A stretch of DNA of 7,802 nucleotides from Lentisphaeria bacterium. Its GTDB lineage: Bacteria; Verrucomicrobiota; Lentisphaeria; Oligosphaerales; Oligosphaeraceae. The position numbers and the translations under genes are program-made. Shown here piece after piece: positions 1-5,621 of this stretch (position 1 is the stretch's first letter; every line of letters starts with the position of its first letter). A model generated the notes under the pieces. It did not search any database. It had not been told where the DNA came from and was given only the letters and a program-made list of their open reading frames with translations. The DNA lies in contig JAEDNB010000095.1 in NCBI GenBank assembly GCA_016302725.1, forward strand, positions 1-7,802. Reading direction: 5' to 3'.

Positions 1-325
1 GGATGGCGGTGGCCCCGGCCAGCCCCAGGGCCTTCTGGGCCAGGGATTCGATGGGGAGCCCGTGGCAGTCCCAGCCGAAGGTGCGGGGGACGCGGCGCCC
101 CCGCATGGTCTGGTAGCGGGGGATGACATCCTTGATGGTGCCCGCCAGGAGGTGCCCGTAGTGGGGCAGTCCCGTGGCGAAGGGGGGGCCGTCGAAGAAG
201 ACATAGGGCTGGGCGTCCCGCCGGTTGTCCACGGATTTCTGGAAGATTTGGTTTTCCTCCCAGAATTTCAGGGCGGCCAGTTCCTGTTCGGCCAGGGTGA
301 GGCCGGAATCGGTGCAGTCGAACAT
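1..325 (-). CDS. ileS: Isoleucyl-tRNA synthetase, eukaryote-like type 2, N-terminal part (cut by window edge)
   Basis: This gene encodes the cytoplasmic class I enzyme that charges tRNA-Ile with isoleucine using ATP. Only the first 108 residues are present; the gene runs off the left edge. Seen in the sequence: FWEENQIF at about 21-28, FFDGPPFATGLPHYGH at 43-58 containing the class I HIGH signature as H55-Y56-G57-H58, then AGTIKDVIPRYQTMRG at 61-76 and GWDCHGLPIE at 84-93. The FATGLPHYGH and RYQTMRG wording is that of the eukaryotic-like IleRS2 group rather than the E. coli type, which has ANGSIHIGH. The start ATG lies 50 bp after the stop of the upstream membrane gene, and no Shine-Dalgarno sequence precedes it; the leader is C-rich. 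It is probably the last visible member of the def unit. ValRS and LeuRS were considered, but the GWDCHGLPIE block fits IleRS. The tRNA-editing and anticodon domains are outside the window. Confidence 0.95.
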   Translation of the reverse strand, partial: MFDCTDSGLTLAEQELAALKFWEENQIFQKSVDNRRDAQPYVFFDGPPFATGLPHYGHLLAGTIKDVIPRYQTMRGRRVPRTFGWDCHGLPIESLAQKALGLAGATAI

Positions 326-375
326 GTTGGGTTGGGGGCTACTAGGGGAATGGGGATGGGGAAAAATCCACGGGG

Positions 376-1173
376 TCAGGCCGGTTCGCCGGGGGCGGCC
401 GGTTCGCCTTCCTGGGGGAGGGGGTCCCAGGCTTCCAGGCGGGCATAGGGGATGCGCCCCACCAGGGGGGCGCCCTCGGCGTTGACCATCTTTACCTGGA
501 CGCATTCGGGAAGGGGTTCCAGGATTTCGGTGACGGTGACGGTCACGCCGTTGTAGGCCACGTGCCAGGGGCCGGCGGGAGTGCCGTCCTCCCTCCGCTG
601 GATGGAGGCGAAATAGGCCTGGTCCCAGACGACGCCCTCCTGGGAGACGGCGGGGCTTTCCTGGCCTCGCTCCCGGGCTTGTTCGGCCTCCTTCCGGGCC
701 CGCTCGGCCTCTTCGGCCCGCCTTTGGGCGGCGGCCTGGGCGAAGCGTTCCTTCTGCTCCTTTTCTCCCTTGATTTCCAGGCCATAGAGGAGCCTGGCGG
801 GGCCGAGGAAGAAGGTGAAGAACCCCAGGAAGAAGAAGGGGAGTCCCTTGTGGCGGCGCATCAGGGCGATGGAGGCGGCCCAGGCGCCGGAGGCCAGCAT
901 CAGGGAGAGCACCAGGAGGGCGATGGCCAGCAGGGTCAGGTTGGCCTGGGGCAGTTGCAGGTCCTCCACCAGCATCCCGTGCACATGGGTGGAGAGCCAG
1001 TTCCAGGCGGCCTTCGCCCCGTCCCGCACCTTTTCCCAGAGGGAGATGAGCCAGGTGTCCCCCGTGATGGGGTTGTTGCCCTTGGGGGCGTCTTCCTGGG
1101 CTTTCTGGGCCAGGAGGAGGGTGGGGAGGGCCAGGAGGGAGAAGAGGGCGTTTCGCAGGGGGTGGGTTGCCAT
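376..1173 (-). CDS. Predicted membrane protein with signal peptide, two TM helices, charged helix and C-terminal domain; function unknown
   Basis: I do not recognise this 265-residue protein. Visible parts in order are: a hydrophobic N-terminal signal-like segment (about 8-22, ending LLLAQKA); a short extracytoplasmic stretch with an amphipathic tryptophan-containing helix (41-62); two membrane helices at about 79-103 and 111-130; a strongly charged Ala/Glu/Arg-rich helix, possibly a coiled coil, at about 135-172; a globular, probably beta-rich, C-terminal region at 178-252 with AYNGVTVTVTEIL and GRIPYARLEAWDPLP; and a proline/glycine-rich tail. The start ATG is 20 bp after the stop of the preceding membrane gene, so the two are probably co-transcribed. 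No Shine-Dalgarno sequence is visible (leader CGCCCCCACACCC). The same frame stays open further upstream, but that extension is antiphase to the neighbouring membrane gene and is proline-rich noise. Its position between def and ileS gives no clear function. Confidence 0.8.
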   Translation of the reverse strand: MATHPLRNALFSLLALPTLLLAQKAQEDAPKGNNPITGDTWLISLWEKVRDGAKAAWNWLSTHVHGMLVEDLQLPQANLTLLAIALLVLSLMLASGAWAASIALMRRHKGLPFFFLGFFTFFLGPARLLYGLEIKGEKEQKERFAQAAAQRRAEEAERARKEAEQARERGQESPAVSQEGVVWDQAYFASIQRREDGTPAGPWHVAYNGVTVTVTEILEPLPECVQVKMVNAEGAPLVGRIPYARLEAWDPLPQEGEPAAPGEPA

Positions 1174-1193
1174 GGGTGTGGGGGCGTTCTGCG

Positions 1194-2066
1194 TCAGCGG
1201 GCGGTCATCATCCCTCCCCGTCCCTCGTAGTTGGCATAGAGGACGTAGAGGAGGAGGAGGATGGTGAAGGATGTGTCCAGGGAGAGGGGGATTCCGGCCA
1301 GGCCCCAGAGGAGGGTTGCCAGGAGGGGGGGGATGGTCATGTTGAGCCCCCGCAGGAAGAAACTGGGCAGGAGCCGGAAATTGCGCTGGGGGGAGAGGAA
1401 GAGCCAAACTGCCGTCAAGGCCACCCCTGTGGTCACCACGAGCCTGGCCAGTTCCAGGGAATGGAGGATCATGAGGGAGAGGAAGAGGGGGAGGAAGAGA
1501 AAGCGGCAGAAGGTATTCTGGGAGGCGGGGAGGAGGGGGGGGAGGCCGGAGTCGGCCAGGCGCCGGGCGGGGAGCAATTGCCGGAAATCCCCCTCGCCCT
1601 CGCTGGGGGGGGAGGCCCAGAACCCCAGCCCTTCGGGGCAGAGGACCACTCCCTGCTTGGCTCCGGAGGAGGGGGGCGTGAACTCCTCCCACCGGGGGGC
1701 AAGAACCAGGGCGAAGTGGCCCAGCCGGCGGCTCTCCTGGGCGGGAAGGGGGGATTCCCTCTGCCAGCGGAGCCCCTCTCCCTCCCACTGGAAGCCCCCC
1801 GTCTTCTCCAGGATGAAATCCGTGGCACGCCGGATGTCCGCCCCGTAGTCGGGCGCCCTGTGCAGGGTCAGGACAAATCCCCCCAGGAAGATGAACAGGA
1901 ACAGAAAGAGAAGGGTCCCGCCCCAGAAGTTCCGCAGCCGCAAAAGGCCGCATCCCAGCATGGGATGGCTGAAGAGCAGGCGGAGAATCTGGGTGTAGCG
2001 GAGGGAGTGGGCGTTGAAGACCCATTCCCTTTGGGGAAAGGGGGGACGGGGGGAGGGCGGGGCCAT
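1194..2066 (-). CDS. Multi-pass membrane protein with large extracytoplasmic loop, DUF1189-like topology; function unknown
   Basis: This is a 290-residue integral membrane protein. A basic N-terminal region (about 12-46, FNAHSLRYTQILRLLF) is followed by TM1 at about 49-69, a soluble loop of roughly 115 residues (70-185) that should lie outside the membrane, and then four hydrophobic segments at about 186-204, 207-225, 240-262 and 265-280. One helix, a loop and a helical bundle resemble the layout of DUF1189 proteins, but the resemblance is by topology only and no diagnostic motif was confirmed. The start ATG overlaps the def stop codon in a TAATG junction, which implies translational coupling and supports this start even though the first residues are proline-rich. 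The next gene begins 20 bp after its stop. With that neighbour it forms a membrane-protein pair inside the def-ileS unit; a joint role is only inferred. Confidence 0.8.
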   Translation of the reverse strand: MAPPSPRPPFPQREWVFNAHSLRYTQILRLLFSHPMLGCGLLRLRNFWGGTLLFLFLFIFLGGFVLTLHRAPDYGADIRRATDFILEKTGGFQWEGEGLRWQRESPLPAQESRRLGHFALVLAPRWEEFTPPSSGAKQGVVLCPEGLGFWASPPSEGEGDFRQLLPARRLADSGLPPLLPASQNTFCRFLFLPLFLSLMILHSLELARLVVTTGVALTAVWLFLSPQRNFRLLPSFFLRGLNMTIPPLLATLLWGLAGIPLSLDTSFTILLLLYVLYANYEGRGGMMTAR

Positions 2067-2650
2067 TATGCGTCAAGCCCTCCCTGGATTCTCTGCAGGG
2101 CGGCCTCCCGCTTGGCCAGCCGCTTCATCTGCGGGTCCGCCGCCTTCTTCTCCTCCGGGGAGAGGTGGTCGTAGAAGAGCTTGCCGTCCAGGTGGTCGAT
2201 TTCATGCTGGAGGCACCGCGCCAGCAATCCCCCGCACTCGGCGGTGAATTCCTGCCCGTCCAAAGTGCGGGCATGCAAGGTGACTACGGCAGGACGGGTG
2301 ACATGCCCCGATATCCCCGGCAGGCTCAAACACCCCTCCTCCGCCGTGCACGTCTCCGGGCTGGACGCCACAATCTCGGGATTCACAAGGACAAGAGGCA
2401 TCTGGCTCTCCAAAAGCAACTCCCCCGGCAACGCGCCAGGACGGCTCCGCCCCTTCTCGCTGACGGTCATCAGGGCTATCATCCGCGTGTCCACCCCTAT
2501 CTGGGGCGCCGCCAGCCCTACCCCAGGAACCTCGCTCTCCATCAGGGAACGGATTAGCTCCTGGGCTAATTTCCGCACTTCGGGGGTGATTTCCCCCACG
2601 GGAAGGGATGGGGTGCGAAGGGCCGGATGCCCGTTGGCGACAATCCGCAT
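2066..2650 (-). CDS. def: Peptide deformylase
   Basis: This metalloenzyme removes the formyl group from the N-terminal methionine of nascent proteins at the ribosome. All three family motifs are present, numbered from the chosen start: motif I GVGLAAPQIG (43-52), motif II EEGCLSLPG (104-112) with metal ligand C107, and motif III QHEIDHLDG (148-156) with ligands H149 and H153 and catalytic E150. The length is 194 residues, slightly above the roughly 170 of E. coli because of a charged C-terminal helix. The start at 2650 is preferred because MRIVANGHPALRTPS aligns with typical family starts and a GGAAGGGGG Shine-Dalgarno-like run lies 5 bases upstream. An in-frame ATG at 2687-2689 would add 13 residues (MFSFLSQFRKGAP) but has no such site. 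The stop overlaps the next gene's start. It is probably the first gene of a def-membrane-membrane-ileS unit, read from the AT-rich promoter region upstream. Confidence 0.96.
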   Translation of the reverse strand: MRIVANGHPALRTPSLPVGEITPEVRKLAQELIRSLMESEVPGVGLAAPQIGVDTRMIALMTVSEKGRSRPGALPGELLLESQMPLVLVNPEIVASSPETCTAEEGCLSLPGISGHVTRPAVVTLHARTLDGQEFTAECGGLLARCLQHEIDHLDGKLFYDHLSPEEKKAADPQMKRLAKREAALQRIQGGLDA

Positions 2651-2655
2651 GGGCG

Positions 2656-2664
2656 CCCCCTTCC
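2656..2664 (-). promoter_or_regulatory. Ribosome binding site for def (decides start at 2650)
   Basis: The minus strand reads GGAAGGGGG, followed by five bases and the ATG at 2650. It is one of the few recognisable Shine-Dalgarno-like sites in the window and favours the shorter form of deformylase over the ATG at 2689, whose leader (TTTTGTGCTGCC) has none. Confidence 0.55.
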
Positions 2665-2749
2665 GGAATTGGCTCAAAAAGGAAAACATGGCAGCACAAA
2701 AGAAGTCACCCCCGCCGCATAAGGGAAGGGGGGGAAGAAAGGGTGGTTT

Positions 2750-2782
2750 TATGTAACTTATTTATTATAAAATAGTTACATA
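2750..2782. repeat. 33-bp AT-rich near-perfect palindrome, probable operator
   Basis: The left arm TATGTAACT (2750-2758) is the exact reverse complement of the right arm AGTTACATA (2774-2782). The 15-bp spacer is also nearly symmetric about position 2766: five pairs (2761-2765 with 2767-2771) match and only two (2759/2773 and 2760/2772) do not, so 14 of 16 pairs are complementary. It stands out as an AT island in very GC-rich DNA and sits directly upstream of def, with a TATAAT at its centre. The likely role is a binding site for a dimeric regulator covering the promoter. The 9-15-9 layout with TGTAA/TTACA cores loosely recalls bipartite operators such as that of BirA, but the arm sequence does not match closely. 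A transcription terminator is less likely because no T-tract follows the hairpin on the minus strand. Confidence 0.75.
2764..2769 (-). promoter_or_regulatory. Putative -10 element of the def-ileS unit promoter
   Basis: The minus strand reads TATAAT exactly, about 114 bp upstream of the preferred def start and at the centre of the palindrome. The bases 17 bp further upstream (CGCGGC) do not look like a sigma-70 -35 box, so the promoter may be activator-dependent or the match may be a chance product of the AT-rich island. A TATAAA on the plus strand overlaps it, but no plus-strand gene follows. Confidence 0.4.
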
Positions 2783-2898
2783 TTATGCCGCGGGAGCTTG
2801 CCGAAACGTGGGGCCTGGCCGTGGCATGGGGTGGGGAAACGGTTCCTTAATTTATTCCCTTCCCTGAAAACTGTACCTTGCCCCGGTGTGGCGGCGTG

Positions 2899-4791
2899 TC
2901 AGGGTTGCCGGCCTTTGCGGAGGAGGGCTTTTTTCCGGGCCAGTTCCTGGCTTTTCCGGAGGAGTGGGAGCGAGGCGTCGGGGGCGGGGTTTTGCTGGAG
3001 TTCCTGGTTGATGGCCTGGAGTTGCCGGTCCAGTTCCAGGAGTTCCAGTCGTCGTTGGCAGTCTTCCACGGCCTTTGCCAGCTTGTCTTGGAGTATTTCG
3101 TCGGTGAGGTTTTCCTGTACGAAGGCGGAGAAGCCGAGGATTCGGCTGACGTTGGTGTCGCTGGCCAGTTCCCCATGGAAGAGGGCCTCCCGCGCCCCCT
3201 CCCAGTCCCCCTCGGCGGTGCCGGCCAGGAGGCTGTTCAGGGCGCGCACCACGGGATTCTGGGGGGACATGACCTCCCCCAGGTCCAGGTCTTTCCACAG
3301 TTCCGCCACCTGGGGGTAGCTCACGCACAAATCCAGCATGGTCTCCGCCAGGGAGGCGACGCCGTGGAGGTCGTGGAAGAGGGCCTGTGCCGTTGCGTCC
3401 TGGCGGGGGAGGGCTTCCGGAGGGGGGGAGGGAGCCTGCCCCCGTTCCTGGGCCTCCTTTTCCTGGAGGCGCAACTGGGCAAGGCGGTCGAAGACGGCCT
3501 GGGGGCTGGGGAGGGAAAGTCGCTGGATGAGTTCCTGGCAGTATCCGTTGGCGACGAGGGGGTCGGAGATGGTGGAATAGAGTCCCAGCATCTGCTGGGC
3601 GATGGAGGCCTTGGCTTCGGGGGTGTCGGGGGGCGTTTCCTGGCAGAGCCTCGAGAGGAGGTAGGGAAGGGCGGGGTGGGCGTCGGCCATGATTTTCCGG
3701 AGGCTCTCCGGGCCACCGCGGCGGTAGAGGCTGTCGGGGTCTTCCCCGGGGGGCAGGAAGATGAGGTGGACATTCATTCCCCGGGCCAGGAGGAGGGGAA
3801 GGGTGTGCCAGATGGCCTTGAGGCCGGCGGCATCGCCGTCGAAGGCCAGGTCCACCCGGTTGAGCCTGGCCTTGGCCAGCCTGTTGGCGTGCTCCTTGGT
3901 GAAGGCGGTTCCCTGGGCGGCCAGGGCCTCCCCCACGCCTGCGCGGTGGCAGGCGATGACATCCAACTGCCCCTCGCAGACCACCGCCCTCTTCGCCTTG
4001 CCGAAGGCGTCCCTGGCCAGGTTGAAGCCGTAGAGAATCTGGCTCTTGTGGAAGAAAGCGTTGTCAGGGCTGTTCACATATTTCCCGGCCTTCGCCCCCT
4101 CCTGGGGGGTGAAGAGACGCCCGGAGAAGCCCACCACCCGGGAGAGTTCGTCGCAGATGGGGAACATGACCCGGTTCTTCCAGAGGTCATGGAGGTTTCC
4201 GGGGGACTTCTCCGACTGTCTGGCGATCCCGGTTTCCATGAGCAACTCCTGGGAGAAGCCCCGGGAGAGGGCCCAGCGGCAGACCGCGTCCCAGGCGTTC
4301 GGGGCGTAGCCCAGCCGGTATTTCCGGATGGTCTCCTCGTCCAGCCCCCGGCCTTGGAGATATTCCCTGGCGGCCTTTCCCTCCGGGGCGTTGAGGCTGC
4401 TTTGGAAGAATCCGGCGACCTCCTCCAGCAATTTCCAGCCCTGGTCCCTGCGCTGGCTTTTCTGCCGCTCCTGGGGGTCCCGGGTGTCGTCCCCCTCGGG
4501 GATGGGGATGTGGTAGAAGTTGCCCAGCCACCGGATGGCCCCGGGGAAATCCGTGCGGGCCAGCCCCTTCACCAGGTTCACGGCGTCCCCTCCCACGCCG
4601 CAGCCGAAGCAGTGGTAGAATTGCCGGGTGGTATTGAGATGGAAGGATGGGGTGCGCTCCTGGTGGAAGGGACAGCAGGCCTTGAAATCATTGGCTCCGG
4701 AACGCTTGAGTTCCAGGTGAAAGGCCTTGGCTACGTCCAGGATGTCCGCGCGGCTCAAGACCTGGTCGATGATTTCCTGGGGGATGGGCAT
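2899..4791 (-). CDS. dnaG: DNA primase
   Basis: This bacterial primase makes the RNA primers for lagging-strand replication, working with the DnaB helicase at the fork. It has 630 residues, close to the usual 580-650. In order: a CHC2 zinc-binding domain with ligands C40, H43, C61 and C64 (CPFH...CFGCG); the RNA polymerase domain with NRVMFPI (206-212) and VVGFSGR (219-225); the Toprim catalytic core with EGQLDVIA (273-280, E273), DLAFDGDAAGLKA (313-325, D318 and D320) and GEDPDSL (349-355); then a divergent helical C-terminal region (about 430-630), the expected helicase-interaction part, ending in a Leu/Gln-rich possible coiled coil. The start MPIPQEIIDQVLSRADILDV fits the family. A GGAAG lies only two bases from the ATG, a poor Shine-Dalgarno position. 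The gene begins 30 bp after the TPR lipoprotein stop, so it is probably co-transcribed with recN. No rpoD follows it, unlike the classical rpsU-dnaG-rpoD arrangement. Confidence 0.97.
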   Translation of the reverse strand: MPIPQEIIDQVLSRADILDVAKAFHLELKRSGANDFKACCPFHQERTPSFHLNTTRQFYHCFGCGVGGDAVNLVKGLARTDFPGAIRWLGNFYHIPIPEGDDTRDPQERQKSQRRDQGWKLLEEVAGFFQSSLNAPEGKAAREYLQGRGLDEETIRKYRLGYAPNAWDAVCRWALSRGFSQELLMETGIARQSEKSPGNLHDLWKNRVMFPICDELSRVVGFSGRLFTPQEGAKAGKYVNSPDNAFFHKSQILYGFNLARDAFGKAKRAVVCEGQLDVIACHRAGVGEALAAQGTAFTKEHANRLAKARLNRVDLAFDGDAAGLKAIWHTLPLLLARGMNVHLIFLPPGEDPDSLYRRGGPESLRKIMADAHPALPYLLSRLCQETPPDTPEAKASIAQQMLGLYSTISDPLVANGYCQELIQRLSLPSPQAVFDRLAQLRLQEKEAQERGQAPSPPPEALPRQDATAQALFHDLHGVASLAETMLDLCVSYPQVAELWKDLDLGEVMSPQNPVVRALNSLLAGTAEGDWEGAREALFHGELASDTNVSRILGFSAFVQENLTDEILQDKLAKAVEDCQRRLELLELDRQLQAINQELQQNPAPDASLPLLRKSQELARKKALLRKGRQP

Positions 4792-4821
4792 GGCTTCCGG
4801 AAAAATGCGCCTTCCCGGCGA

Positions 4822-5607
4822 CTATTGCCTGCGGGAGAGTCTCTTGAGGCGGTCGACGATTTTCTGGCATCCCTCGGGGTCCTGCCCCCCCTTCTGCTTC
4901 ACCTGGAGGCACTGGATATAGGCCCGTTTTGCCCGGGGGATGTCGTTGAGATAGAGGTCGCAGGTGACCGCCAGGTTCTGGAGGAGGATTTCATTTCGGG
5001 GGCATGCCCGGAGGCCTTCCTGGAAATAGGCGGCGGCCAGGCTGTGGTTCTGCCGCATGATGGCCAGCATCCCCAGGGAGTTGTAGAGTTCCGGGGCGGT
5101 GCGGTAGGGGGGGCGCGCCCGGAGGGGCTGCAGGATTTGGAGCGCCTGGGGCTGCAGGTTGTTCTGAAGATAGCACTTTCCCAGGAGCATCTGGACCTTC
5201 GCCCGGTGGGGGGAGCCCTTGGGCAGGCGTTCCAGGGCCTCCTTCAAGGGTGGGATGGCGTTGCGGAAATCCCCGCTTTCCACCAGGGCCCAGCCATAGA
5301 AGAGCCAGGCGTCGTAGCGGTCGGGAAAGGTGCGGGTGGCCTTGTGAAGATTGTAGATGGCCTGGCTGCGCACACTCTCCCGGCTGGCGTTCAGGAAGAG
5401 GCAGTAGCCGTGCAGAATCTGGGCGTCCGCCAGCCGTGGGGCATACCGGAGGCAACGCTCGGTTTCGTCGATGGCGTCCTGGAGCCGCCCCTGGGAGGCT
5501 GCCTCCAGGGCGCGCCCCATGGCGGTGTCCAGGTCGGGGGCGCCGCAGGAGGCCAGGAGGGCCAGGAGGGCAAGGAGGAGGGGGAAAAGGGGGCGCAGGC
5601 GGGGCAT
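4822..5607 (-). CDS. TPR-repeat lipoprotein
   Basis: This 261-residue protein starts with a type II signal peptide: basic MPRLRP, then a leucine/alanine-rich core and lipobox LAS-C with the lipidated cysteine at position 21. The mature part is almost entirely helical tetratricopeptide-like repeats, roughly 26-57, 61-95, 97-130, 137-170, 173-206 and 207-239. Recurring features are the W/G/Y/A/L positions, as in AWLFYGWALVESGDFRNAI and ELYNSLGMLAIMRQNHSLA, and proline-ended units such as YAPRLADA. TPR domains mediate protein-protein contacts, so a scaffold or assembly role at the membrane is plausible, but no specific partner can be named. Five cysteines lie in the mature chain (52, 69, 145, 202, 216) with two more near the C-terminus (233, 247). 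It lies between recN (14 bp gap) and dnaG (30 bp gap), and the leader CCCATTTCC has no Shine-Dalgarno sequence. Confidence 0.88.
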   Translation of the reverse strand: MPRLRPLFPLLLALLALLASCGAPDLDTAMGRALEAASQGRLQDAIDETERCLRYAPRLADAQILHGYCLFLNASRESVRSQAIYNLHKATRTFPDRYDAWLFYGWALVESGDFRNAIPPLKEALERLPKGSPHRAKVQMLLGKCYLQNNLQPQALQILQPLRARPPYRTAPELYNSLGMLAIMRQNHSLAAAYFQEGLRACPRNEILLQNLAVTCDLYLNDIPRAKRAYIQCLQVKQKGGQDPEGCQKIVDRLKRLSRRQ

Positions 5608-5621
5608 GGAAATGGGAGGGG

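Larger units (their letters stand above)
2690..2898. other. Intergenic region between dnaG and def
   Basis: This 209-bp gap (248 bp if measured to the preferred def start) separates the dnaG stop from def. It holds the AT-rich palindrome and probable promoter, a polypurine G-run stretch at 2721-2743 on the plus strand, and a second AT-richer patch near 2846-2875. I see no convincing rho-independent terminator for dnaG and no RNA gene. A four-codon ATG-to-TGA minigene (MRRG) is present on the minus strand at 2706-2720, without a visible ribosome binding site. Confidence 0.6.

Noticed and set aside
376..2076. A single 566-codon minus-strand gene covering both membrane-protein loci
   Set aside because: Its upstream 300 codons are proline/arginine-rich and out of frame with the coupled membrane gene, which has clear TM helices and a TAATG junction with def. 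Only the part from 1173 down is protein-like.
2651..2689. Longer form of deformylase starting at 2689
   Set aside because: The extra 13 residues precede the normal family start and the ATG has no ribosome binding site, while the internal ATG at 2650 has GGAAGGGGG at good spacing. It is not fully excluded.
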